64,000 nucleotides of DNA from the NCBI RefSeq assembly GCF_021730395.1, contig NC_069377.1:37898501-37962500 (forward strand), given 5' to 3'. Below are positions 13,740 through 25,217 of the stretch, one piece after another. The notes beneath the pieces were generated by a model. The model had not been told where the DNA came from and did no database searches. It saw only the letters and a program-made list of their open reading frames with translations. Made by a program: the position numbers and the translations under genes. Position 1 is the stretch's first letter; each line of letters opens with the position of its first letter. This DNA comes from Mercenaria mercenaria (lineage: Eukaryota > Mollusca > Bivalvia > Venerida > Veneridae).

Positions 13740-14973
13740 TTAATCACTATTGTGATGACCTGTGGCCCCATAACTGCACATGGGCCAGGAATTTTACTGC
13801 TATGGTAATAAGGTTAATTGCTTCACAAGTAAGCAGGAGACCTAGTAGTTTCTACTAGGAAAACTGGGCAAAAAGAACATACTGACCAGTGGTATTGGAG
13901 AAGCAGCACATACGAAAGAATTTAACAATTCAATTGTCATGATTCCGCTGAATATAATTTGATCAGAACATGACGGTTATAAAGACAAGTAAGCTTAGCT
14001 CAATCACTCATGAGGTTTGGTGTTCAGTCTTATCATCAAGTAGTGTAAACACTGCAAAATGTGACAAATCAAGGACCATATATCACTGAATATCACTGAA
14101 CCGGATCATGCCGATCATATGTATAACTACACTTGGCACTGAAAACGCCTGTCATGTGTGTAATAAAGTTCCGCTTAAACCTGTGCTAGGGGGCGTGGGA
14201 CACATTTAATTACCTCTCATGCACAGACTAAAATCTAACCGGGTCTGCTTTTGTTCATCTTGGTTGCATTCTTTGCATCCAAAGGATCTTTTGACAGATT
14301 TTATTGAAGAAAAACTGCTAAATGGTATGAGAAAAAAATGCCAAAACATCACAGACATCTACAAATAAAGTGTCATTACTCCCCGGAAAATCACTGGACC
14401 GGAAAATGTTGATATTACGCATAAAATACTTGTCACAAAATACTCCTGTAAGGAACATCATAACATTTGAGAATTAAAGGCCATAGCTCAGCTAAAAAAC
14501 AACGAGCCGGAACATGTCCAAGATATGCACAACTAGGCTTGGCAATGATCTCTTTCATAACGTTAGGTGTAATTCCTCCTATATTGGAGCTGTTGCCCGG
14601 ACAAGGTAAAACACAACGACTCAAGGACCATAACTCTGAAAATCATTGGACATGCCGACAATATTAACAATTTGGCTTAGTACTGATCACTCTTGTAAGG
14701 TTTGTTGGAAATCCACCCAGTAATTATAAGAGAATTGGCCAAACATATTAAAATTTGATGAATCAGTTTTATAATTCTGCAAATCTTTAAACAAAAAATG
14801 CTAACAATTTGTACAACTGGGCTTGACAGTGATTACTCCTATGAAGTTTTGTGTAAATCCACACGGTGGTGTTGACATTTTTTGTGACGGACGGGCTTAC
14901 AGAAGGACGGACTGACAACACTAAATCAATAGTTCTATCCAACAACATATGGGAGACATAATCAGTTTCTTAC
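13740..14973 (+). repeat. Dispersed repeat cluster upstream of exon d
   Basis: Repeated motifs (CTAGGCTTGGCAATGAT, ACAACTGGGCTTGACAGTGA, AGGACCATAACTCTGAAAAT) in units of about 190 bp, ending in a GACGGACGGGCTTACAGAAGG run at about 14886. A GTGCTAGGGGGCGTGG copy with a CAGACT stem lies at 14185-14260. Non-coding. The repeat ends about 40 bp before exon d of the main gene. Confidence 0.6.
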
Positions 14974-15095
14974 TGGTTCTGTGTTCCATTACAAAATGGT
15001 CTTCCAAGCCGATCAAGACAGTCTTTCCGATACAACCGACACGACGTCTTGCCTTGATATCCAAGTATCCTGATATTTTCCATAATACCTGGCGT
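14974..15095 (-). CDS. Exon: fibrinogen-like region, part d
   Basis: Phase 0 to phase 2, donor GTAAGA. CRLYRKDCLDRLGRPFCNG is the cysteine-rich stretch that in CNTNAP proteins reads C-x-C-G-L-x-x-x-C-x-x ... C-N-C-D. I chose acceptor TTATAG because it gives phase 0, as the preceding exon requires; another acceptor (TATCAG) lies 19 bp further in but breaks phase. Confidence 0.65.
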
Positions 15096-15545
15096 CTATA
15101 AATGGATATATTACTATATTATTTATCAACTAAAGTTAAGTTGTTTGCTCGCACACTGGACTGACGTTTCCGATGTTACCCATGCTGGCAGAACCCATAT
15201 TGTTCTGCTTTTTTAGACGACTTTCGTGCTGATTAATGCTTAAGTAAAATTTCATAAAACCAATTAACATGAAAGCTGCTCTCTGTTTCTAAAAGTATAT
15301 TTCTTAATTAAAATAAGTTATTGTACGACAAATATGCATTATGTTACGTAACAAATATGATTACTTTCTTGTGGGTCATTAAAAATGTTTGGTCCTTTTT
15401 CTCTGCTTACGGTTAATTGATTTCCTGCTTTTTGTTTGAATACACTACCGTAAGAAGTATTTGTTTTGTTTCGTAAAAAACGGTATGCTAGAAAAATATT
15501 CTACCAGTAGCAGTAGATGTAGATGGGATTATGTGGTTGTCGGGT

Positions 15546-15594
15546 AACTGCTTTGGTGGTAACACGAGATAGCCTCGTTACCGCCAAAACAGTT
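15546..15594. other. 49-bp hairpin
   Basis: AACTGCTTTGGTGGTAACACGAG is nearly complementary to CTCGTTACCGCCAAAACAGTT with a loop of about five bases. Lies in an otherwise plain intron stretch; could be a tiny fold-back element remnant. Confidence 0.55.
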
Positions 15595-16187
15595 TCTTTC
15601 GAACCAAATATTCCAATATACAGCTTCATAACAGTGACATTAGCATACTCGTTATTTAACATTTCTTCCTTTATTTCTTTGATTACATTTATTTATTTAC
15701 ACATAATTACCATTTCCGTTTCATTTTCTTTTTTGTGTTTTCTCGAATTTTGAACAGTCTTAAGGAACACTTTCAAGTTTTGCTTTATCTATATATTATT
15801 TCATTTATATTGATGTGGGTCATAAAACATATCTTATATTTCCAACTCCTGCAATGTGTAAATGTATACTAGATCCAAATTTCATGTCTGAAAATAAGTA
15901 TTACTGAATACAATTCATGTTAACATACAATTTAAAACGTTTGTGCTGTTAACAGAACTATGTGCGGGATACAAAATGGTAAAAACTTTATTCGTGTAAA
16001 CACTTAATACATGTTAAAGCAACTAACCCACACACTGTGAATTGTAATTTTTTAAAATAATTTATCACAGAAACGCAAAATACCGCCACTGTTTCATATA
16101 TTTACATGAAACATAATTTTGACCAGTTTATAGCTTCCAGAATTACGGGAACATTTGATTTTTTTTCAGTTTTTCTCATGCACTTTT

Positions 16188-16209
16188 ATAAACCGTTGCA
16201 ACGGTTTAT
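16188..16209. other. 22-bp perfect palindrome
   Basis: ATAAACCGTTGCAACGGTTTAT read the same on both strands (the full 22 bp runs from 16188 to 16209). No feature explains it; it lies just before the start of the LINE leader-like sequence. Confidence 0.6.
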
Positions 16210-16508
16210 TTTTGTAAACATCGATCAATATAAAACGAGACGCGACAGTATTTTAGACGCTATCATCACGTGGTCAGCAAATCAAAATAAATAAGGTGAA
16301 GGTTGATGGTGGCGGATGTGGTTTTGAGAAAGAATATTTTAGCAAAGTGTTTTATCAAGTTTTAATAAGTTTTATAAACTTTAGTTGTGCTGGAGTGAGG
16401 CAAGGCAGTTCTCAAAGTGGATGAAATAGTTTTTAAAGTGTTTTAATCGCCAGTGGCCTTTTAGCCTTATTTTTATCAAAAATGGTTGACGTGACCGCGT
16501 GGAAATAG

Positions 16509-16522
16509 CGGCGCCATCTTGA
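16509..16522 (+). promoter_or_regulatory. YY1-like site
   Basis: GCGGCGCCATCTTG is close to the YY1 consensus GCCGCCATCTTG. Such sites set the transcription start in several non-LTR elements (known for human L1). Here the role is inferred from its place before the LINE reading frames. Confidence 0.35.
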
Positions 16523-17317
16523 ATTTTTCTAATGAAATAAATTTTAATTAATCAGAGGTGGTTTTTCATGCATTTGTTCTCCTTGGATAATACTATCCTT
16601 GTTGAACCTTGGCTCTTCTACCATTTTGTCCAAGTACTGTAATTGAGCAGTGGTTAAGTAATACTAAATTAGTTCCTTTGTTTCCTTTTGTTTTCCCTGT
16701 ATTTACAGATTTTGACCTGATGGGGCCAATTGATATAATCGTGATTATGTAGATAATCTATATCATGATTAGTTAGAGTGTTTAATTTATATAAATCTCA
16801 AATTTTGAGAAATACAGGTCTGAATTTTGTAACTGACTGTCAGCTTTAAACATATCTATTAAATTAACAAATTCGGTCATGAGCTGATAAAAAGTCGTAG
16901 TGTTTTTTGTGGCCGAGGACAATTTTGTCCTCTAGTTGCAGATACTAGTCCATTTTTCGTGTTCCGCTTATCTTCTGTACGTTTGATAGTTTGATAGTCA
17001 TGAACCGAGTTGGCTACGCCTAATATTTATATGCTAGCATATGTTTGCATCGGGTGTTACTCATCTGGTAAGGAAGTGATAAAACATTTGTCTAGTGTCT
17101 CAGTACCTCTATGTAAATAAAAAGGGGTCCTCGGTGTACTGGTGAAATTAGTTCTTCTTTATTTCCATAAAATCCGTAATCTGTAAATGTTTCAGTGCTA
17201 TGTAATATCCTTATACGCCTAGTTCAAGTGCATAGTATTTGTTCTTGTTATAGAGTACTAGTGAATCTCATATTTACTTTCACAATTTCTGTAGTTTGAA
17301 AATACATATACATATAG

Positions 17318-17485
17318 CAAGAAAAAAAGAAAAGATAGAAAAAAGGAGAGAAAAAGAAAGAGAGAAAAAAGAAAGAATATATATATATATTAAAAAAAAA
17401 AAAAAAATAAAGCTCTCCACAAGAAAAGAAAAGAAGAGTTCACAAAAAAAAAGAAAAGAGAAAAAAGAAAAGAAAAAAAAAAGAA
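17318..17485 (+). repeat. Polypurine tract
   Basis: About 165 bp almost entirely A and G (AAAAAAAGAAAAGA-type), broken by a short AT run at about 17378-17390. It yields artefactual Lys/Glu-rich and Phe-rich ORFs on the two strands, which are not genes. Confidence 0.8.
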
Positions 17486-18135
17486 ATGTGAACTCCATTA
17501 CTTTTGATTCATTGTATACACATTTATTACTTAGAGGGTTAATTGCTGCTTTATGTCTTTCTTTTTGGGGTAGCTAGTTGTATTTTGTACAATTAATTAT
17601 AGTACCATATATAGAGATTAATTTCACTCAAGTACTACATTGTGCTAGAGAAACAGGTTATTATATCTTAGGTTTTTTTTGTTTGTTTTTCTTTTAAACA
17701 TTTATGTTATTAGGCCAAGGATTTAACCTAACTACACAGTAGCGTAGAACATTGAGCAATATCACAACAGTGTAAGAGGGTACTATTATACACAAAAGTG
17801 TTTGAGGATATGTGTTAACCCAAATGTTATGTTATAATGTCTGTGTATTGATTTTAGTGAGTCTACACTACTTTTGACTGACTTACATTACTCTATAAGG
17901 ATCATAAAGTCGTGTTTGACAATAGGTATTTTACATTTATGTTTTATTCCTATTTTATTTTTATTTTTTTAACGACACGGTTAGATAGGAGTTGTGAGTA
18001 GTTTTAAAATGATAAATCATTGAAAGTGCTTAGGTGGTATGTTGTGAACGTCTTAAGTGAAGTTCAGTGTACTGATATTAATATAAGATAAATGTATTAT
18101 TATTAAAGACAAGAGATTTTCACAGGTAGTCTTAA

Positions 18136-18927
18136 GGTTTAGGAGTATATCACCAAAACACAGAAATATTTTATAAACGAATAACATCGTTACCAATATT
18201 TCACTTAACCATTATATGTTCTGCCGCACTGTCTCGTACTGAAAATATTCTGAAAACGTTGTCCCCCTTTGAAAATGAATGCCATTTGTAAAGAAATAAA
18301 AATAAACAATTGCTGAAAACTGTGTTCCACTTAATTATGTGAAATTTCAACACTCGCATGCGATTGCAAATGAATCAAAACTAACATGTGTAACAGTTCT
18401 TTGAAAACTGTGAGTTTTTGAAGGCGTTTTACTGCCCGGAAGTGGGTCCCATTTAGACAGTCCTTTATCCGGAATTCAATGTTTATATTAGTATACTTAC
18501 ACTTGTTTTGTTATTTTTGTAATAATAACGTGTATATTACTTATATTACTCTACAAAACAAGTGTCGGTATACTGATATAAGCATTGAATTCCGAAAAAA
18601 GAACTGTTTAAACAGGCCCCACTCCCAGACAGTTAAGCGCTTTTAAAAACTCACCATTTTCAAGGAACTTTTACACATGTTTGTTTTGATGCATTTGTAA
18701 TAGCGTGCGAGTGTTGAAATTTCACATAACTAGGTGGAACACAGTTTTCAACGATTGTTTATTTTTATTTCTTTACAAATGGCATTCATTTTCAAAGGGG
18801 GACAACTTTTCAGAATATTTTCAGTACGGGACAGTACGGCAGAACATGTAATGGTCAGGTAAAATATTGGTAACGATGTTGTTCGTTTATAAAATATTTC
18901 TGTGTTTTGGTGATATACCCCTAAACC
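18136..18927. mobile_element. Palindromic fold-back element with TTAA at both ends
   Basis: Two arms of about 380 bp (18136-18514 and about 18553-18927) are inverted copies of each other with roughly 10 percent differences; the spacer is about 40 bp. The ends read GGTTTAGG.GTATATCACC and its complement. TTAA stands immediately outside each end (18132-18135 and 18928-18931), consistent with a TTAA target duplication as used by piggyBac-type transposons; the terminal bases are not the usual piggyBac CCC, so superfamily is open. No coding capacity. Confidence 0.75.
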
Positions 18928-19470
18928 TTAATAGTGAGTTATATTATCCAACTGGACTTGTATTTGGATAAGTGAAATGTGTGGACTGCACATTTTTTAT
19001 TATATGTAATATTGTACAAGTTTGACTTTTTAAGTGCACTCTAAATTTCTTAATAGTTTTTGTTTTATTTAATTTTAATTCCTGAATCCGTAGGGTCCTA
19101 GCATCTTGTGATTACAGTAGTGATATCAAGGGTGAGGTGTAAATTGTGCACCTTTATGTATACTTTTGACTGTGAGTTACAATTTGTCTATTTTTATTTC
19201 TTAAGTTCATTAACTTTAGTAAATCACAAAGTAAGATAATGAATTAGACATCTATTATCTAATATAGAATTTAAGCTACTCATGGTACAAGAACAGAAAG
19301 TAACAGTGGAAAATAATTTTGTCTATGCTGAAGAAGGTCTTCTTAGCAAACTATCTTATTTTATGTTTATTTTTGTATTTTTCAGTATATTGTACTGAAT
19401 TCTAGATTGTTTTTAAACATTCAAAGGGATTTTCAAACTTGAATAGTATAACTTTCATGATTTTATAAAT

Positions 19471-19938
19471 GTGTATGTTTGTACAACAATAATCGTGGCA
19501 TTGTATTCAACCGTGAATGATGTGAATTCTCTGAGGAGTTCAACTAGTGCTACATATGACAACAGTAACGTCAGAACCAATGATTACGTGTTGAATGCCG
19601 ACAAATCTCTTGCAAAGAAGCTACAAGCGGCTCGCAGAACCTTCAACATTGAGATTGTCAACAAATATAACAACCTTGTTCTCACTGCGGACCTGGTGTC
19701 GTTCGAGCTTATAAAGTATGCACCAGTGAAATATTTCCAGGGAAAGGATGGATTATTCACACATACTACAGATAAAACTGGAAAGGCCGTAGTTCAAATA
19801 ACGATTCGTGTTCATACGGATTATACCGTGAATATCTACCCCTCACAATGCAAACTGTTAATAAATGGAAAGTGTATCCAAAACCTCTTATATGAAGATC
19901 TACCAGCAATCAAAACATCGTACAAAATGCTACAGTGA
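19471..19938 (+). pseudogene. LINE ORF1, N-terminal domain
   Basis: 155 codons. HTDYTVNIYPSQCKLLINGK and NLLYEDLP fit a domain I know from many mollusc and cnidarian transposon proteins (hydrophobic-Y-H/P-x-x-C-x-L-x-V-N-G-K ... E-x-L-P), usually placed before a PHD finger. The frame stops at 19938 and the next segment is in a different frame. Confidence 0.65.
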
Positions 19939-20038
19939 ATGACTCCCCACTTAATATTAATCAAATGAACGCTATGTTTCCGAATGACATCTAACAGATA
20001 GTAATTTACAACACAGTTACCCTCAAGCTAGATCAGAT

Positions 20039-20815
20039 ATGGTATACAGGGAAAGGTATTCGGTTCAACCGCCTACTCAGTCGACACATCTATCTACACT
20101 GAAAAGCTCGAAAACAACTGTTGGTGAACAAATGGCTGATAGGCAGATATCAACAAATAACAACCATGAACAAGAAACTGAAGCTGAAACTCGTTGCTCA
20201 AAATGTAAATGGAACTGTAAGTCCATGCATTTTAAATGTCTAGGACTATCCTTCGAGGAAATTTCAGATCTTGAAAAAGACAAATCAAATCAGTATACAT
20301 GTACCATGTGCTACATCCCAGTATTGAACCCTGAAGCAAACTCTATTTCGATTGCTGATAGTATTTTGAATGAAGACACTGATTTAAACTTGAATCGTTC
20401 TGACGGTAGTATAGATGTACATGACGTGTGTTCCATTTGTGACCTTAGTATTGAACAAAATCAGTATTGTGTGTGTAACCAATGTAATCTGGTATGTCAT
20501 CAATCATGTGCTTATATATGCAAGGATACTAGTGTGTGTGTATCATGTTTTGGGCTATCCGAACAAAATGTCTTAGAAACCAAGTCAAAAGAACTGAAAC
20601 TTAAAAAGCTTGAAAATGATTTGAAGGTCAAAGAAAAGGTAATGAAAGACCACACTAAAGAACAAGCACGGCTGTCTACTTACTGCGAGCAACTGGATGC
20701 AAAGAATAGAGAATTAGAACTAACCCTGAAAACACTCAGTGCAAGAATAGAATCATTGGAAGGATCGCCTAGCTTGAAGCGTAACAATCCGTTACCCCAG
20801 CAATACGGCTTGTAA
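20039..20815 (+). pseudogene. LINE ORF1, PHD-like zinc finger and coiled coil
   Basis: 258 codons. Residues about 54-95 carry RCSKCKWNCKSMHFKC ... YTCTMC, a shortened PHD finger; residues about 130-170 carry a second finger, VCSICDL ... YCVCNQCNLVCHQSC ... CVSC. Residues about 182-245 are Leu/Lys/Glu-rich and likely coiled coil. The first finger seems to lack several residues between its second and third Cys pairs compared with intact relatives. Confidence 0.75.
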
Positions 20816-20834
20816 TTCCAACTCATCTCCTGAC

Positions 20835-21363
20835 ATGGTGCCTACATTATCAGCAATTCATAAAAAAGTAACAGACTTTATACTGAAACAAGTGGATAAA
20901 CAACTTGAGTTATTAGATGACCCATTATCTGAAAAAGTAAATGAAAAAGTTAATACAAATACTAAAATTGCTAGTCCTACATCTGAAAAACATCCAGACA
21001 GGACTCATGTGAAAGAAATACAAACTTCTGAATATTGTCGTGTTAATGAATCGACTTCCCACACACGAACAGTTCAAGAAGCTGAAAGTGAATATATTAA
21101 AATACCAAGAAATAAACATCAAGAGGCGTTAATTAGACAAAGACTGTACTACAAGAAGCCAAATTCTGTAAAAAGAAATAACGAGATTGATACTGCATTG
21201 AATACTGTCACACCGAGGTATTCTAGAGAAACCACCGGAAACACAGATCATATCATGAGCAGTCATCAAAACCATAGTGAAGTAAACATTAACACGGGCT
21301 CTCATGTCAGCAAAACGTCTCACAATTTTATTAATCATCACAATCACGGAACTGTAAACTCCC
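20835..21363 (+). pseudogene. LINE ORF1, C-terminal low-complexity tail
   Basis: Hydrophilic, Asn/Ser/Thr/His-rich frame that begins MVPTLSAIHKK and runs until the SINE insertion at 21364; the remaining 31 codons of the open frame are SINE sequence. The original ORF1 stop is not certain. Confidence 0.6.
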
Positions 21364-21654
21364 GCCCGTCTAGCTCAGTAAGTAGAGCATTGGTCTACGG
21401 ATCGCGGGGTCGTGAGTTCGATCCTCGGGCAGGGCGTATGTTCTACGTGACTATTTGATAAACGACATTGTGTCTGAAATCATTAGTCCTCCACTTCTGA
21501 TTCATGTGGGGAAGTTTGCAGTTACTTGCGAGAACTTGTCTGTACTGGTACAGAATCCAGGAACACTGGTTAGGTTAACTGTTCGCCGTTACATGACTGA
21601 AATACTGTTGAAAAACGGCGGTAAACCCAAAACAAACAAACAAACAAACAAACA
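21364..21654 (+). mobile_element. tRNA-derived SINE inserted in the LINE
   Basis: The 5' head is tRNA-like: TAGCTCAGTAAGTAGAGCA fits an A box and GTTCGATCC a B box, within GCCCG ... GGGC ends. A conserved body follows (GAATCCAGGAACACTGGTTA, GTAACGGCG complement) and the tail is (AAAC)n. Other copies in the window: 57903-58199 (minus, full length) and 31543-31644 (minus, 3' part). It sits between LINE ORF1 and ORF2, so it is younger than the LINE. Confidence 0.88.
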
Positions 21655-21663
21655 GAAGTTCTC

Positions 21664-22440
21664 AGATGGATAATGAACCAAATAGTAGTCATTCTTTTAT
21701 TCCAGTGACCCCTAGTAATGTCGATAATTCTAGTGCAACCAGATCTAGATCGTCAAGAAAACTAAATTTAATTTCTTTAAACTGTAAAAATATTACCTCA
21801 AACTCTCTTGCTTGTTTCAATGTAATTTACATAAAATAAGTGAACTGAGCAGCGACATTAACTATGCTGCAAAAGGGATTGACCTGTATAACCCCTTGCA
21901 ACCAACTCAACTTTCCAGGGTTTCGGAGGCGTTGCGATTGTGTGGAAAAATGAAATAAACTCCTTCGTGAAACCAATGTCGGACGGTAACGAACATATCA
22001 AATGTATTGAACTTGCTTTGCCAGGTGTAAAGCTTCTATGTGTTTCGGTGTACCTACCTACAAGGGGAATGTCATCATCTACTGAAGATTTTCTAGAATG
22101 TATCGACATCTTGTTTGAGATTTGTATTACATATGAGAGCTCTCATGAGATTATCATTGGTGTTGAGGATTTAAATTACTTTAAAACAAATAAAAGTTCA
22201 AAAAAGGCAAGAATATACCGTTATTAAATCTTTCATTGCAAATTCTTCACTTTCATATACAAACAGTAGGGAAACTTTTGTCTCTCCGTTAGGTGTTGAA
22301 TGCACTGAGATAGACTATTTCTTACATAGAACCTTAAACATTCAATGCTCAGAAAAGAAGGTTTTGCAGGAATGTGACTATAATACATCGGACCATCATC
22401 CTATTATGATGACGATATGTGTTCCTGAAATGCCTACCCG
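21664..22440 (+). pseudogene. LINE ORF2, endonuclease domain (broken)
   Basis: After an ATG at 21666 the frame reads MDNEPNSSHSF and reaches LNLISLNCKNI, the endonuclease start. Then GGVAIVWK-like sequence in another frame (MWKNEINSFVKP), CIELALPGVKLLCVSVYLPT, IIIGVEDLN (normally G-D-L-N) and finally SDHHPI at about 22380-22397, the S-D-H-x-P motif of apurinic-type endonucleases. The Q-E-x-W segment is missing, pointing to a deletion at about 21830. Confidence 0.75.
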
Positions 22441-24090
22441 CACACATCAGGATAGTGATATGCTAAGTAAGTCAACAACCAAAATAAACTGGGAAAAAGT
22501 TGACCGTGCAGAATTTATGTCCAGGGTTGATGTTCTACCGAGTTCAAGTAAAAAAACTAACAGTAATCTATCTTGTGAGAAAAAATGTACACGTCTTATT
22601 GAAGTACTTCAAGAAGCATCCCTTGCTGTTACTCCTAAGCGTCGTATTAAAGCATCAAAACCAAAACTTAAAGTCTGGAATAATGAAATTTCATCAAACT
22701 TGAATGCACTTCGGTCGGCTGTTCGTCTATGGGCATCAAGCGGCAAACCTTGTGATCCTGCCAATCCAGTATGTACTGAGCGGAAAAAGTGTAAAAGAAA
22801 CTTTCGTAGCTCTGTTCGTCGAGAAATCGCTCGTAAAGAATCAATTGAACGAGAACGTATTATGAATGCAAGAACAACAGACTCAAAATTGTTTCACAAA
22901 TTGGTCAACAAACAGAGAAAAAACCTTTCAAATTGTATTGAGGACCTTAATGTTGATGGTATCCATTATAGTGGCAACAACATTGTGGATGGGTTTAAGG
23001 CGCACTTTGAAAATTTGGCACAAGAAAGTTCGAATGAAAGCTTTAATACTGACTATCATAAACAGGTCCAATTAGAAATATTAACAATAGAAAACATATG
23101 TGAAACTAAATCTGTTCCAAGTGTATGTATGGATGAACTAAATCTGGCAATTAAGGAAATGAACACAGGGAAATCAGCAGACATATCTGGTCTAACAACT
23201 GAGCATATACTACATGCAGGAACAAACTTTAAAAATGAACTTCTTGAAAAGATAAACTGCATTTTTGAAACTGGATCGAACAGTTCCACTAATTCTGAAA
23301 ACAGGTCTTTTAACGCCGATTTCAAAAACAAAGGCAGTGCCAAAGATGCTGTGAATTATCGCGGAATAACTTCTTCCCGTGTTTGAAAAAAAATATTGAA
23401 AAAATATTGAAGAACAGAATAGTTAACACACTTGAACTATCGCAGAGAGTTTTTCAACGAGGATTCAAAAAACAGACTTCAACCTTGAATGCTTCACTAA
23501 CTGTCGAGGAGATAACTCGGAAATATAGAGATAAAAGCAAAAGTTGTGATCTGGGATTTTTGGACGCTAAGGCTGCATTTGGTGTTGTTAGTCACAATCA
23601 TTTACTACGTCATTTATTCCATGCTGGAGTTGCAGATAAACACTGGTCCATCATCAAGAGCCTTCATTCAAGCTCAAATAGTGTTATCAAATGGATGAAC
23701 AAACATTCTGCGCCTTTTGATGTACATCAAGGAGTGAAACAAGGTGGTGTTGCAAGTGCCGATTTTTATAAGGTCTATGTAAACTCCCTCTTGAAACGGT
23801 TAGAAGACTCCAGCCTTGGTATTCATATTGGTACTATCTGTTGCTGCACTAGCGCATGTGCCGACGATATGACAATTAACTCCAATAATGTGGGAGATAC
23901 ACAAGTAATGATTAACATCGCAGAAGACTTTGCTATCGCCGAACGTTATGTATTACAACCAAAAGAACTGAGGCGCTTTTTTTCTCTGGTAAAAGAACCA
24001 CGACCGTTCATGAATCCCGCAATTTTGAAATATACGAAAAAAAACAAATGTTTATTATGCAACACACTTGGGAATAAAGAGGAGCACTAG
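22364..24090 (+). pseudogene. LINE ORF2, reverse transcriptase domain (broken)
   Basis: Read across two frames: KEMNTGKSADISGLTTEH (RT motif 1), FKNKGSAKDAVNYRGIT (motif 2a), then after a frame change at about 23385 FLDAKAAFGVV (catalytic Asp), QGVKQGGVASADFYKVYV (motif 4) and CADDM (Y/F-x-D-D box, Tyr replaced by Cys). The DD pair is intact. Sequence beyond about 23945 no longer aligns to RT in this frame. Confidence 0.85.
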
Positions 24091-25217
24091 CCTGTCTAGC
24101 ACAGCAGACGCTCAGAAAGATGGCAATATTGAAAAATCAAGAAAGGCGTTGTATAGCCTACTTGCATCTGGACTGCACGGTGTCAACGGACTTGATCCAG
24201 AATCTTCACTCCAGATACTCAGTCAATATGTGATGCCAATACTCTTTTATGGACTTGAAATAATTGCTGTAAACAAAGCTCAATTAAATCGTTTGGAAAC
24301 ATATCAGAAGAAAATACTGAAACAGTTTCTTTCACTTCCTATGACAACCAGTGACGCCGCTGTTTATATGTTATCCGGCTTCCTACCATGTGAGGCAGTG
24401 ATAGATAAGAAAATTTTGACTATGTTCTATATGTCTTCAACAAGATAGTGGTATTGAAAAACGTTTGGCTAAGAGGCAATTATTAGTCAAATCCTTAAAC
24501 AGTAATAGTTGGTTTGTACAAGTAAAGAAAATTCTATGGAAATATGAGCTTCCTGAAGCTGAAGATTTATTGTTATCTCCCTTCAAACCCAAAGTGTGGA
24601 AGAGGAAAGTGGATTCAAGCGTCCATCAACACTATGGCGAACTGATTTCCAAAACAGCCGCAACACACAAATCACTGAAGTACACGAACTGTCAGTTTAC
24701 ACCGGGTAAATCGCACCCACTCCTGTGTATACCTGTTAAATCTGCACGATGTTATAACAGAATCCCTGTACAACTGAAACTTTTAACGGGCACATACATC
24801 CCACAGAGCAAAAAATGTGCATTCACCCAAAACGAAAGTAGATTCTGTACGGGTGGTGATGAAACATTAGTCCATTTTCTACTTCAATGTCCAGTTTTGG
24901 AACCTCTAAGGAATATGTGTACGTATGAGATAGTAAACGAAGTAAAAAAGACCTTTGATATTGCATTTTACAAGTTGTCAGATAAATTGACGATAAAACT
25001 TATGTTAGACTGTATTAATTTGATGTCTTTTAGTGCTGTAAACAACAATCTAGTTTATTTTCAAGAACTTGAGTTCTTGTGTAGCAGGTACATACATAAT
25101 ATACACTGTCCTTGCCTAATACAACTAGGAAATCTGGTAGAAGAGCTAGGGGTCCCGTTAATAAATAATTGTTCAGTAAAAATAAATAATAAAAGAAACA
25201 AACAGTCAAAATATTGA
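24068..25217 (+). pseudogene. LINE ORF2, thumb and C-terminal region (broken)
   Basis: Two frames with a shift near 24450. The first (ADAQKDGNIEKSRKALYSLL, SQYVMPILFYGLEI, AQLNRLETYQKKILKQFLSL) is the usual LINE thumb. The second ends with CAFTQNESRFC ... ETLVHFLLQCPVLEPLR, the C-terminal C-x..-C-x..-H-x4-C motif of CR1/L2-like elements. The frame ends with TGA at 25215-25217. Confidence 0.78.

Larger units (their letters stand above)
16290..19470 (+). other. Putative LINE 5' leader with embedded elements
   Basis: About 3.2 kb of non-coding sequence directly upstream of the first LINE reading frame. It includes a YY1-like CGGCGCCATCTTG at about 16509-16522 and AAAATGGTTGACG just before it, a 165-bp polypurine tract (17318-17485), and an 800-bp palindromic element. 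Whether all of it belongs to the LINE is inference: there is no second copy to compare with, and no target duplication was found. Confidence 0.35.
19471..25217 (+). mobile_element. Decayed non-LTR retrotransposon (LINE), CR1/L2-like group probable
   Basis: Plus-strand series of broken reading frames in the order expected for a two-ORF LINE: a conserved N-terminal ORF1 domain, a PHD-type zinc-finger/coiled-coil ORF1 part, endonuclease, reverse transcriptase and a C-terminal C-x6-C...H-x4-C motif. It lies inside the intron between exons d and c of the main gene, antisense to it. At least five disruptions separate the frames and a SINE is inserted, so it is dead. Clade is inferred from the PHD-like ORF1 and RT motifs; RTE is unlikely because of ORF1. 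No poly-A or target duplication was found. Confidence 0.85.

Noticed and set aside
14974-15076. Alternative acceptor TATCAG for exon d
   Set aside because: It needs phase 2 from the previous exon, whereas exon c ends in phase 0; the TTATAG acceptor fits.
17280-17577. Plus and minus ORFs rich in Lys/Glu or Phe
   Set aside because: They are translations of the polypurine tract and have no other composition or motif.
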